From assembly GCA_963969495.1 (NCBI GenBank), contig OZ018327.1, forward strand, positions 36,523,282-36,587,281: DNA of 64,000 bases. The letters run 5' to 3'. Shown here one piece after another: positions 45,111-56,016 of this stretch. Origin of the DNA: Ceratothoa steindachneri. Lineage: Eukaryota > Arthropoda > Malacostraca > Isopoda > Cymothoidae. How positions within the stretch are numbered: position 1 is the first letter of the stretch; each line of letters starts with the position of its first letter. The notes under the pieces were generated by a model. It had not been told where the DNA came from. It was given only the letters and a program-made list of their open reading frames with translations, and made no database searches. A program made the position numbers and the translations under genes.

Positions 45111-45306
45111 AAAAATAAATAGACCAAGAGTATATTATTAAGGGATATGTACTAGAGACTTTTTCAAAATGCTTAGACCAATAGGCTTTTCTCAAAGCCG
45201 GATAGGACGTTGTTTTATTGATTTTTTAGTTATAATCTCCACTTTTCGAAATATTTAGTTAGCATTTAATTTTAATTTGTTCATAATGACCTTCGAAATA
45301 AATGTA

Positions 45307-45585
45307 CTAACGTTTCGTTATTATAAAAATAATATTGTAAAAGTGAAAATAATATATCTCCGAGTTTATTTTTAGATTGACAAAAAATATACAACATATC
45401 AGAACACTTTAAAATTATTTACATATCCAAAAGCAAACAAAACCCTAAAACTTGCATAATATATTTAAATTAAAGATAAAAAATCAAATTTAAACATATG
45501 ATGAAATGGATAAAGTATAAATAACGCGGAGGTATAATATTATTTTCACTGTGACAAAATTATTTGTATAATAACGAAACGTTAG
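45307..45585. mobile_element. 279-bp MITE with about 60-bp inverted repeats
   Basis: The left arm starts CTAACGTTTCGTTATTATA. The right arm, on the minus strand, starts identically and similarity continues through GTGAAAATAATAT. TA lies on each side (45,305-45,306 and 45,586-45,587), consistent with a Tc1/mariner-mobilised non-autonomous element. No coding capacity. Confidence 0.85.
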
Positions 45586-45741
45586 TACAGAGAAATCAAT
45601 GGGAACAGCTCAAAGATATGGCAGCTGTTCATTTCTTTCGAAGTTCACTTTGAACAAATGGTTTCGTAAACTCGAGATTAAATCTATAAAAAAACAATAA
45701 CAATATATATTATTTTTTTCTATTGAATTTAGTTTTTTGTA

Positions 45742-46949
45742 CATTGAGACCACAAAAATTGTCCCTGTTTTTAATTGCTTATTACTGTCATTATTGCAGC
45801 TTCACAAATGAAATAAAAAGTATGCGAAAGAGAAAGTTTTAAAGTTTTCTTATATTCTACATGTGTTCAAATTGGCGTCCCTGGACATTCTTACATTTTA
45901 CATAACGGGAAAGGAAGTTATTTATTATAATGGGCATTGCTCTCTCTACCACCGCTTGCTTTAACTCTTCGATAGGGGCTGGCTTTTGACTGAATACTTT
46001 GTCCTTGACAAATCCTCAGAGAGATCTTGCCAGCCAGGAAATCTACGATCGATAAGAAATGATTCTTTGTTAAAGAAATCTTGTTAAACATTCTAGTGAG
46101 TGTCTAGTTGTGTGGGTTGTTGCTCCATCTTGCTGAAACCATTTGTTACTTAAAATAATAAGGGCCATAAATAAACCTCGCTGCTACTCAAACCACACCA
46201 GACAGTAACCTTTGTCGAATGCAGAGGTTTCTCCACGTGTATGCTCGGCTTGTTTTGTGACCAACACCGGTAATTCTGTCTGTTAATGACCCCATTCAGA
46301 TAGCTATGGCATTCATTATTGAATAATTAGGTACTTAATCTTAGCTGGTTTTGTTCAATTATTGTTTCAATGCGTTCACAAAACATCAAATGACGCTGGT
46401 AGTCTTGTTCGCTAAGCTGTTGCAAACACAATTTTAAATGACTTCATTCTCAAATCCAAGGTGATTATTTTACGAACGCTCTCCCGTTTGATTCCAGTCA
46501 TAGCTGAAAGTCGTCTCATGGATTTCTTGTTGTCCGTTTCATGTTGATATTCAGCGGTTCGCACACCTTTGCTGCACCCAGACTTGCCTTTATGCATGTT
46601 CTTGATTGAGCCGTGATGTTTCCATTTTGCGAAAATCCTGTGAATTTTTTTTGGATCTAAATTCCTTTGCTGACCGTATTGCCGTCTGAAAGACCGTTGG
46701 GTGGCAACTACCGAACCATGTTTGATCATCTCTTCCTCGATGAAAACACGTTGCATATCCAACAAATAACGTATGATTGTGGTAGATAAATCTATCATTT
46801 TTTATTAAGTACATATTTTTCATCCAGGATATCGAAAAAATTAAATAAAACTTTAAAATGTTCTCTTTGGATGTTCTTATTTCATTTGTAAATCTGTAAT
46901 AATGAATGAGTAATAGGCGATTGAAAACAGGGACAATTTGGGGGTTCTG
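45742..46949 (-). mobile_element. Tc1/mariner-superfamily element, TA-flanked
   Basis: Left end CATTGAGACCACAAAAATTG then TCCCTG; right end, on the minus strand, CAGAACCCCCAAATTGTCCC. TA flanks both (45,740-45,741 and 46,950-46,951). Length 1,208 bp. Contains the transposase relic 45,845-46,798. Confidence 0.8.
45845..46798 (-). pseudogene. DD41D-like transposase relic
   Basis: The minus-strand frame 46,798-46,412 has the DUF4817-type HTH: FAKWKHHGSIKNMHKGKSG, then SMRRLSAMTGIKRESVRKII. Downstream frames read HSYLNGVINRQNYRCWSQNK (about 46,310-46,255) and HSTKVTVWCGLSSSEVYLW (46,215-46,165). The first catalytic Asp-Glu block is NNECHSYLNG, so the Asp is lost. The second is scrambled (SKMEQQPTQ), and the WPPRSPDLTPCD block is deleted. 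It is related to the element at 24.5-26.3 kb but much older. Confidence 0.8.
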
Positions 46950-46951
46950 TA

Positions 46952-47355
46952 TTAAAATTCGTTTTATAGGGAAAACACAAAAGGCTTTAATTATGTACAT
47001 ATATGTTTCTTCTAAGCTTTCGTCATACACCTATGGCCTTTTAAGAGAATTCGATTTTATAAAGTCTCACTTGCGAGTATGAATCGTCAATTAAATTTAG
47101 CTATTGGAGTAAGATAAAGGGATTGATCCTTTGTCTTGACATTAAACTTTAAGATTCGTGGTGATCTAGGATTTGTGAAGTACCTAATACTTAATACAGG
47201 ATTCTCCGGTACATAAAACTTGATACTTCTCAGTTAGGATATACGGTTACGGTAACTCTTTCTACCCATTGATTCTTCATCGGGCACGTCTGGGAGACTC
47301 TCCTCACCCTCAGCCACTTGATTGGCAAGGATAAGGACCGTGACCGATGCCATAA
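46952..47355. other. no recognisable gene
   Basis: Spacer without coding signal. Confidence 0.5.
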
Positions 47356-47356
47356 T

Positions 47357-47690
47357 TAATGGGGCGAGAGATTATTTTCGTAAACGAACTTTTCTTTTTT
47401 AATCCAGGACTAATTTGAATGAAACTGGTCAAGCTGCTTTCATTTCTCTAATTAAGATTCTCCCTCTTAATGTGGCGAGATGGCTTTCGTAAACGAACAT
47501 TTCTATTTAAAATCCAGGACTAATTTGAATAAAACCGGTGAAGCTGCTTCATTTCTCTAATTAAGAATTATTCCTCTTAATGGGGCTAGGTTGCTTTAGT
47601 AAACGAACTTTTTGTTTTAAATCCAGGACTAATTTGAATGAAACCGGTGAAGCTACTTTCAATTCTCTAATTAAGTTTTTTTTTCTCGAA
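47357..47690. repeat. about 110-bp tandem repeat, three units
   Basis: Units start near 47,357, 47,468 and 47,578 (TTAATGGGGCGAG-type). Each contains GTAAACGAAC, ATCCAGGACTAATTTGAAT and CATTTCTCTAATTAAG-type blocks. Non-coding. Confidence 0.9.
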
Positions 47691-47784
47691 TTTCTGCGTT
47701 CGTCTCTCGCCTAGAATTCGGGTGGGTGTTCGGGACAAGGATTGGTCCCCGAGAACGGGGTAGATCGTATAGTAGGTGTAAAAC

Positions 47785-47865
47785 CCCTACTGCAACTTAA
47801 ACTTGGAGGAGCAACCCACTTTTTCACGCCTGTCTAGACATAGGGTGAAAGAGAGCGTTAAAATA
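47785..47865 (-). repeat. dispersed repeat family A, copy 2 (internally deleted)
   Basis: Minus-strand ends AACGCTCTCTTTCACCCTAT and AAGTTGCAGTAGGGG match copy 1 but lack about 90 bp of the middle. Confidence 0.65.
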
Positions 47866-48254
47866 TTCTTTTTAAAAAATGGTCCCGAAATATTGATGGC
47901 TTCCATACGAGTTTTAAATGATCTTTTATTTTCTAACGGCCTTCTAAAGGACGCTCGAGGGATGTCCTCCAAATTAGTATAATGAGCAGGAATATCCTTC
48001 GTTCCCGATATTCAGTGTCACGTTTAACGCAATTGTGCACATACCAACCCCTATTATATGCTTGCTCCCACTGTAGGCTACCCCAATTTCCCCAATCCCC
48101 CGGTCTTAGTGTACGGATATCTTTTAGGCGTTTTGAATTTCCTTCATCTAAACACAAATTCGTAACTTTTCGTACAATTCGTCAATATTCATTCGTAACC
48201 GCATGGCCCCAGCCTAACTTCGAGCAATAGCAATTCTCTTGACCACGCTGTTAT

Positions 48255-48276
48255 CACGTGATTTCAGCCTATAAAA
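48255..48276 (+). promoter_or_regulatory. candidate core promoter: CACGTG E-box and TATA box
   Basis: CACGTG at 48,255-48,260 and TATAAAAG at 48,270-48,277 lie about 20-30 bp before TCAG-containing initiator-like sequences (48,292 and 48,307). Position fits transcription of the signal-peptide gene downstream. Confidence 0.5.
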
Positions 48277-48299
48277 GCTGATGACATGAGTGTCAGAGC

Positions 48300-49103
48300 C
48301 ACATAGTGTCAGGGCAGCAAGTCATTGAGTGCCATTTTTTATACCAACTGACCCTAAGCGTGATTTTCCCCTTGTCGATTTCCTAAGTCTCTTTTACCAA
48401 GCCGTGATTCTTCTACCGGTTTTCGTCCTACAAATACAGGTAAATAATAAACCTTAATGAATATATGGGGCATTAATCAGAAAAATGATTCAAATTTGTG
48501 TATTCATTTAAGAATAAGAAAAATAATGTTATTAATATTTCTGTATTTAGTATTTTTTAAGTATTTTGAATATGAGATATATATATTTTTTTTGCAGAAA
48601 TCAACATGAAATCTTTCTTCAACGTATTCCAAAATCTAATTATAGTTTTCATCTTCTCTATGTAAGTAAACATTTAGATTTTAATATTAGAATTCGTTAC
48701 ATCGTAAAGTTAAAAATCACTTAAGTCTAACGCAAGTACTTATTTGTTCAATAACATTAAAATGCATGTACAGTTAATGTATAACATTCATCTTCAATTT
48801 AGCGCGACGAGGATGTCGCGCTAAATTTCCTTCACTCCAACCTCTTGAAAATTATTGAAGGATTTAAGAGTTGTTGAAAAATTTAAGAGCCTCTGATTGG
48901 TCGATCTAAACGTTAATCCACGAACGACCTTCGTTGCTAGGAAATCCCCATTTCATGCTGGTTGCTAAGATGAACCAAATCTCCGCCCACTTCGTCTTTC
49001 TCCCACGCTGTTGCTTGGATGTTACTACTGTTGTTGTTACAGGATTCCAGTAACAGACATACGAAGACACACTAGCATACGGACAATACAGTACTCGAGT
49101 TAG
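48300..49103 (+). CDS. candidate small secreted-peptide gene (promoter, 5'UTR intron, signal-peptide exon)
   Basis: Exon 1, untranslated, would run from about 48,300 to 48,439 and end ATACAG|GTAAAT. A 158-bp intron ends in TTTTTTTTGCAG|A (48,597). Exon 2 (48,598-48,661) has ATG at 48,606 and encodes MKSFFNVFQNLIIVFIFS plus two bases, then the strong donor GTAAGT: a positive start and hydrophobic core typical of a signal peptide. The mature part is uncertain. One acceptor (TTGTTGTTACAG|GATTCC, 49,042) adds about 20 residues to TAG at 49,101-49,103. Another, at 50,843/50,846, opens a Cys-containing frame (KKWCTFVKCESSHAC) to TAA at 50,944. I do not recognise the peptide family. The coordinates given use the nearer acceptor. 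Confidence 0.4.
48796..48827. repeat. perfect 13-bp inverted repeat, 6-nt loop
   Basis: Arms AATTTAGCGCGAC (48,796-48,808) and GTCGCGCTAAATT (48,815-48,827). It lies in the putative intron of the secreted-peptide candidate. Possible MITE remnant or structured RNA. Confidence 0.9.
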
Positions 49104-49109
49104 GATCAT

Positions 49110-49819
49110 ACACTGTAGAACTATTATCGCTTTTAAATGCCATTAATCAAAATCTATTTATAGAGGGGTCAAACAGTCTGGGTAGATGTATGTCTCCTTT
49201 CCTATTTGCTATTTAACTCGAAACATTCTTCACTTCCTGAGTTTAATGCTCCAAGCCACTCATGTACCCTCATACACTGTTTTGGGGGGTATATTTCTAA
49301 AGCTCTGTATTTAGAGGGGTTTTTTTTTTTCCTATTTACAATTTCTGCACAATTTCCTGCTTTTCATTTACCTTTTCGAATACTTTATAGTCCTCTTTGA
49401 TTTCACTTTATCCATTAATATTTGAGGCGGGGGGGGGGGAGCACCTTGTATAATGAGCACAATGCAGAAATCCTCTGCAATGTTTTTATTCATTATCCTA
49501 TTATGGCACTCTTCCTCAAGAAATAAAGCTAAGTGGTATGGCCTATTTGGAGGGAATTGTATACACCCATACGTCATTAATAAAAGCTTCCACGTCTTAA
49601 GTTTCACTTAGCGACAAACAAAATTGAGGACACAATTAATATATATATTTCGTCATATTAGTATATTTGCTGTTAAGTTAATTTAAACTATTGTAAACAT
49701 TCAAATTAATTATGCGATATATATATAAATAATAGGCCATTTCCTTCTACAAGTCACTGGTCTACTTAGAATACTAATGCAACTCTGGATTGAGAGCAAA
49801 TGTTTTGTTCTTAGAAGGT
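49110..49819. other. no recognisable gene
   Basis: AT-rich; G-run at about 49,428-49,439. Frames at 49,206-49,400 (+) and 49,607-49,368 (-) show nothing recognisable. Confidence 0.5.
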
Positions 49820-50010
49820 CTTTTAAAAAGTTTAACGCCTTCTTTCGCCTTTTGTTGGCTCTAACCAGGCTTGAAAAGGATAGTGGGAGATTTAAAAGAG
49901 ATGCAAGAGACGACTAGAGAGCACTAGTTTCTCCTGGCGCTGGGGTCAGAAGGGCGTGCCGGTCGTCCAAGTTTCAGTTGTGAACCCCATTTTGGGCTGT
50001 TTGAGCAGTT
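49820..50010 (+). repeat. dispersed repeat family A, copy 3
   Basis: TTTAACGCCTTCTTTCGCCT followed by GGCTCTAACCAGGCTTGAAA and the TTTCAGTTGTGAA end match copy 1 (which is inverted) and copy 4 at 60.9 kb. Confidence 0.75.
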
Positions 50011-50149
50011 TTTAAGTTAGTTTATATATATTTAATATAATTACTTAAGGTGAAAAGAAGCAAGTATTTTCACCCTCTATTTATTTTTTTTAAAATATCT
50101 TTTCTAAATATATGTTTAAAGAAGAAGAGCGGCTTCGTCACTCCTACTC

Positions 50150-50690
50150 GTACTTACAGGGGGAGCTAGCGCTTCGCAGGCAGACCTACGGCCTATCCGA
50201 ATCTAGCAACGGGGTTTTTGTTTAAAAAAAATGATCTCCTAATAATTTAATCTCGGTCTAAGTTTCTTCAGATCAATGCTTATTTCCTAGTCTTAAAGAC
50301 AAGAAAAAACTTTTATCGAAATTGTTTTGTTATAGAGAAAAAAAAACAATCCTCAGAGCTCTTTTTTTCCTATCTAAATTTGCTTTTATATACGAAAAAA
50401 AGGCCATGCCTTAATTTTAATATATTTTTCTAAACTTCATGATTTATAATTATTTTTGATTTAAAAAATTCCAAAATATTCAATAATCATATTTTTTTCT
50501 GAACTCTTACAAAGAACTTTGATAAAAGCTTCAAATATACGAAAAACCATTAATGCGGGTTGGTTTTCGAACCGTAAACTAAATCTTAGAAAGAACTTGG
50601 ATGAACGCTTCAAATTTACTTGTGACTCATAAACTAAAATTCAAACTGTTAAAAAAATATTGTTTTCCTAAAATATAATTTAAAACAATT
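50150..50690 (-). repeat. dispersed repeat family B, copy 4
   Basis: On the minus strand it carries AGCGAAGCG/TAGCTCCCCC-like tail sequence (50,153-50,180), the AATCCTCAG-containing block, GGCATGGCC and repeated GAAGTTCA-like motifs, as in copies 2 and 3. Confidence 0.65.
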
Positions 50691-50699
50691 ATCTTCAAG

Positions 50700-51965
50700 T
50701 ACGGATTTATAAATTTAAAATCTGAATTTTCACTCGTAAGCGACAGATAAAGAGCTAGTAAATATATATGGCCTGGCCTATTTGAATGTTCATTTCTTGA
50801 AGTTCAGATTTTTCAGGCTTCATTTAACCTTGCCTTTTTACAGCAGAAAAAAATGGTGTACATTTGTAAAATGTGAATCCAGTCATGCATGTGTACAAGA
50901 GAGATACTCATTGCTTTATGGTTGTTTTCTTATCTTCTGTATATAACTTAATGCCATCTTTCTTCGTCGGGTCTATTTAGGTCTGATAAAAAATGAGAAA
51001 AATCGAAAGTAAGGCAAAATGAAATTGAGTTTATACGTGTGTATGTATGTATGCTTGATATTTCGTTTCTAACCCCACCACCAACGAATAATTATAATAA
51101 TTATTTACATTTAGTATAAAAAATATATGGTTTAGTATTCAATTAATAAGTATAAGGTAATAAATATGAATGTATAGGAGTGAATGTAACGTACGATTTA
51201 TTATTATGAGAACTCATTTGTTTTGATCAATTGAATTTGAATGTTTTTGTCTGCATTGGAAGAAAATCTCTATTTTCTCCATACAGTTGATAAAACAGTT
51301 GACGGTCCTACTTAAGCGCATGATCTACAAGTTGAAAAAGTGATCTATATTGAAATTTCATTAAAAAAAAATAGATTCGGAATTAAGTTAGGTTGATTGA
51401 TGAAATAAGATACAAGATTAAATTTTTAAATCATTTGGTCTGGCTTATATACCAAATCTAATGGAAATCTACAATGCGTTAAACATTTTTAATCCCACAT
51501 GATTAGTAAAATAAAATAATTGCAATTAATTTGAACATACAAAAATATATAGGAAGTATCTCACTAGGAAGAGGAGGAAGTGAAGCTACTTAAGGATAAT
51601 CGGGAGTGTAGACCACACACTTAAGAAGCAACGAGTTGACATTCACTTTCTCAACACACTTGGTATAGGCCTATCACTATTAATTACTACTTAGAGGCTT
51701 GAGTAGGCGACATATTAATGACCATGGGGTTGTAGGCCTACTCCATCTTAACTTGCGTTGTTGAATGAAACGTATTTCTTCTATTTAATCTATTTTTAAG
51801 AGGATTAAATTTCCTCAGTCTCAGTGTGGTATCAGAATACCAAAACAACAAAAAGGGGAATAAATAAAGAAACATGAAGAAAACGCGTTGCTCAGAACAA
51901 AGACGGATAAAGATAAAGAAGCGCAAAAAAGGGAGTCTTGTCTATCTCTTTTTTTTTTTGCTGCA
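50700..51965. other. no gene recognised apart from a possible exon
   Basis: A tandem splice acceptor (TTTTTACAGCAG, ending 50,843 and 50,846) and a 33-codon open frame to 50,946 are noted with the 48.3-kb candidate gene. AT-rich afterwards. Confidence 0.4.
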
Positions 51966-51969
51966 TTGC

Positions 51970-52012
51970 GCTATTAAATTATCGTCGCCCGGGACGGGGA
52001 TAATTTAATAGC
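51970..52012. repeat. 14-bp perfect inverted repeat with GC-rich 15-nt loop
   Basis: Arms GCTATTAAATTATC (51,970-51,983) and GATAATTTAATAGC (51,999-52,012) enclose GTCGCCCGGGACGGG. Strong foldback about 50 bp before a (TA)n tract. Confidence 0.9.
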
Positions 52013-52062
52013 CGTTGCGATAAATAACTTAATTAAGGCCCGTATGACCTCAGAGACATTCC

Positions 52063-52172
<110 letters not shown>

Positions 52173-52204
52173 CTATCTTTTTTCTCTCTAGTAGGAATTT
52201 CCCT

Positions 52205-52275
52205 TTGTCCTCGTCCAGAGATGAGCGGACGAAAGCTGGTTGGCGACTAGCCTGCGAAATTAGGCACCGACCAAG
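52205..52275 (+). repeat. short dispersed core, copy 2
   Basis: Carries GACGAAAGCTGGTTGGCGAC and TAGCCTGCGAAATTAGGCAC, matching 5,905-5,972. A SINE copy follows 120 bp downstream. Confidence 0.5.
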
Positions 52276-52394
52276 ATAGATAGCCTCTCTTGCTCCCAGT
52301 AGTCCCTAAGTAGGTGTTTTGAGATTTGGGATGATTGGTCTTGAGTGCACTAGCAGGTAGGTAGGTAATTTGGCTCCCCGTCCCTCTCATCAGG

Positions 52395-52810
52395 CACGAG
52401 ATACTGGCTAATGAAATGCATATAAAGATAAGAATGACAAACCCGAAGAAACTAGAGCAGGTTCGTTTTTCGGGTGGTGGGGAATGTGTCCCGGTAGTAT
52501 TGTGAATTTTTTACACCCCTCCCATCGTAAGGGGGGGGTGAATACCCCCCAAATGGGTATTGGTACCCCATCAGCAAGATTCCTAAACTGAGGAGAGACT
52601 ATTTTGTGTTGTGATAAGGAGAAGGGAATTGATAGCGGTGTTGTGATTGGTAATGTGCTCAGTGTAGGAACTATCTACCACGCAGAGGATAGACCCAACG
52701 CATCCTCCCAATAGGCGGTCAGTCCTTCATATATGCTCGCTCGCTCGGATTGAACACGACACCTAGACGCTAGAAATCTAACGCCGGTTCCACTAAGTTA
52801 GCGAACGCTC
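52395..52810 (-). repeat. tRNA-derived SINE, copy 2
   Basis: The minus strand from about 52,807 reads GTTCGCTAACTTAGTGGAAC (A-box-like TAACTTAGTGG) and GTGTTCAATCC (B-box-like, about 52,755). The tail shares ATAAAGATAAGAATGAC and GGGTATTGGTACCCCATCAG with copies 1 and 3. Flanks carry C- and G-runs. Confidence 0.65.
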
Positions 52811-53325
52811 CTGAGTTCACCTTTTGGACCTAAGACCCAGGTGTTCGTATTTATAAGCACATTTTTTTATCTAAGAACTGATTTTTCGTCCTCCTGGCCC
52901 TTTCATAAGGGAATATTGCCACTGTAATTCTTGCTGCCAATATTAATTACCATTTTATTTTTCTATTACTTCTCTTGTCTCTTATATAATCCCTTAACAC
53001 GCGATTTCATTGGATTACACAAATTTCCATTTTTGGGTAAGTGACAAATTTACCTCCTCACCCATTAACACCCAAATTTCTACCCCCAAACTTACCACTC
53101 TTCCATCTTTCTCCCTCAGAGCATTCCTTACCTCGTTTAAGGTCACCATCGGTGCCCCGCAGTGCCCATCAAATGACCAAGAAGTCGATTCCACCCAGTG
53201 CCCTCATGGCACTTTCACCAATTGGTGTAATCAACTTCAATGTGCCAAGGTATCTTTCGCTAATCCACTCCGATTAATCCGATTAATGAGCCTGATATAA
53301 TTAGCTAACATATTATAATGCTTCT
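52811..53325. other. no recognisable gene
   Basis: Overlapping plus-strand frames at 53,010-53,300 have no domain and may be chance. Confidence 0.45.
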
Positions 53326-53329
53326 AAGT

Positions 53330-53705
53330 CATGTTATTAACATAATCTAATTGGTTAATTAGTTGAATCCTACATTTTGTATGCCCGGGGCCAATTTAAA
53401 TCATCTAATTTACCAATTTGATTTGCTTACTTAATATTAAGGTCCTTTTGTCAGTTTTTTCATGGAATTAATGCCGTTTTATCTGTCTCAACCATTTACT
53501 AAACGTAATTTATCCTGTTAATTTATTAATCTATATTAGAGGCAGTTTAAAACATCTAATATACCAATTAATTAAATTTAGTTAGAATGTAGGCCCCTTT
53601 GTGCTTTTTCATTTATCTAGGATTATCCGTTTATCTGTTTCAACCAGATTATTCACGAAAGGTAATTTATCTAGTTAATTAATTAATCTAAAGGTTTCGT
53701 TGAGA
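53330..53705. repeat. about 150-bp diverged tandem repeat, two full units and a partial
   Basis: Units beginning CATCTAATTTACCAATT (about 53,403) and CATCTAATATACCAATT (about 53,553) share CATTTATCT/CGTTTTATCTGT-like blocks, GTAATTTATC and TTAATTAATCTA, with a partial unit before. Non-coding. Confidence 0.8.
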
Positions 53706-55655
53706 GTTATCTAATTAATATGATTCCTTTCAATCAGGGTCCTGGTGAAAGCTGTGGAGGTTCATGGTTGGAGCATGGCAGATGCGGAGGAGGGATGTAT
53801 TGCGCCTGCGGGCTGTGTTCTGGCTGTTCTGCAACAACCTTCAAATGCCATTCTGTCGAATTCTGCCAGGAATCGCCTGAATTCTAGAAAGGTCTATCAA
53901 ACTATCGGAAAGTCTGGATCTTCAGTAAACGGCCGATTCACTCTGTTTAAGAGTTTTAATCCTCTGTACTGAAGCTGAGACGACAACATACTTGAATTAT
54001 TTGCGAGATTGATATTAACATCAATTCTGCAGCAGTAGCAGTGAGTGTTATGAGGGTGGAGTGGATGTACAGACAAGAAACTCTCATGTACTAGCTAGCT
54101 GATAGAGAGACCTCTTGTTTGTTTCCTGTACTTTTGGAACACGTGATATGATCCCTGGGGAGTATGAACGATCAAAGGCAACGGTTGTTCACTTTTTTCT
54201 TGGCGACGGGAGCGAGGAAACTTGATGGAGCTAAGGTAGTGAAACAAACAGCAAGAGTCTGCAGTACCACTTAAGTTCATCCAGTTACACCTCTAAGAGT
54301 ACAGTGTGCTTCGCCATCAAGTCTTTCTGGAAAATAGAGGCTTCCTTCCTAGAAGCTAGAAACCTCTTTGGTCCTTTTTATACATATAAGTTTCTCGTCC
54401 AAGCTTCTTTACATATTTCTAAATACATCTTCAGAGGCCAGCTTCGTTTTCTCTCTCTTCCATAAAACGCCTCCCTTCAAAATTCTCGAGAAACTAGGTT
54501 TCCTTCTTTGGAGTTTTGGATGTCTTTTCCTGGAATCTTTAGGATCTCGTCTTTTCAATCTTGAGGCTATTCCTTCAAGTTTCAAGGTTTTCATAATGGT
54601 ACATTTCTCATGTTTAAAGCTTTGATGATTTTTCCTGCGATTTCTTTTCATGTTGCAGGAACTAAACTTGAATGAATTGTATTCTGATTTCCATATTGCC
54701 AAACGCCTTCAATAAAACTACCCCTTCCTTGCATCCCAGCATATTTAGTGGTGTACAAAGAGACCTAACCTGCTTCTATACAATTATATACCTTTTTGAA
54801 CATATTTGTTTACATTGTATTTCTTGGTATGCCTTCCCAGCCACATAGATTCAACAGAAAATCACAAGATTTAATAGATCCTAATTTTATAGGCTTTTGT
54901 GTTCACGATTTATATGTGTTTTTTCCAAGGCTTTTTGAATCTTCTCTGTCGTTTCTTCTTTAGTTCTCTCACCTCTAATAATTATCTGCCTGTCTCTCAC
55001 CACCGTTCGGGCTAATTTACATATTTTTTACTAATGTTTTCACAATTATCCATATTGTATATTACAGTGAAAGAATTATATAGGATATAACTGTATTTAG
55101 ATTTAACCCAACAGCTCTATACTTTGCCAATTCTTGTGTATTATTAATCATTTGAAGGAAATGATGGATTCATCTTTAGAAAATACTGTTAAATATGGTC
55201 CTACAAGGCAACAGAAACCAGGATCACAAAATATTGTGTTGCAATGACAGTTCGTTCCAAAATGGTCTTGTAAAGTGTGTTTGTTCTGAAGCTCGAATAA
55301 CCTGTACTAGGTGTTATGGCAGAGGTTACAGGGTACGTTAAAATGTAAACCATCTGACAAAATGTGATAGATAAAGTACAAAGTACAAATAAGTTAATAT
55401 TAAATAAGAGAAAAGAGTTAAATTCAACCTAATAATGATTGTGTCATTGTCTTGTATAATGTGAAAATAATAGAAGTGTTGTCAAGTTATTAACTATATT
55501 GTGAATGGACATGTGTAAGATTAGAGCAGTTAAAAGATATGTTTTTGAAGTCAAAGTTAATAATACTTATTATTTTATATATTATTTGTACGCTGAATGT
55601 GTTTTTTAATAATAATAATAATTCCAAACTCTCAACGCTTTAGGGATTTCTTCTC
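53706..55655. other. no recognisable gene
   Basis: Open frames at 53,745-53,972 (+) and 54,702-54,409 (-, strongly basic) match no family I know. No repeat boundaries resolved. Confidence 0.4.
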
Positions 55656-55660
55656 CTGAA

Positions 55661-56016
55661 GCCCCTACCATCCAGACACGCCACAAGAAGCGTCACCACA
55701 TTACTTTCAACACTTCTACACAATAACCTTCCTTCTTCACCACACTACCTTCACCCCAAAAGAAACAATCATAGAAATCACCACACAGAACACACAGAGT
55801 AATCCTATTTCAACTCAGGTCAGGTCACTTCAGTTAACTCCACTCTACTATACACCAACATGCATCAGATGCAACCAAAGCCCAGACAACATCAAACACC
55901 TAGTTATAGACTGCTCAAGCCTCACACAAGCACACACTACACACATCTCTTCTCTTAGCGACCTATGGACACACCCAAGGAACGCGGTGACCTTTCTAGG
56001 GGCGCCCACCTCATAG
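55661..56016 (+). pseudogene. LINE ORF2 C-terminal fragment with CCHC zinc knuckle
   Basis: Open without ATG from 55,661 to the stop at 56,014-56,016. It contains TCIRCNQSPDNIKHLVIDCS (55,858-55,917), a CxxC...HxxxxC knuckle found at the end of many I/Jockey/R1-type LINE proteins, followed by LSDLWTHPRNAVTFLGAPTS, the usual 'LWxxPxxVxxFLG' end. RT and endonuclease are missing. AT-rich sequence precedes it. Likely a 5'-truncated copy. Confidence 0.75.

Noticed and set aside
54409..54702. Strongly basic 97-codon minus-strand frame as a small nuclear protein
   Set aside because: No motif, no promoter or splice context, and basic composition follows from the local base bias.
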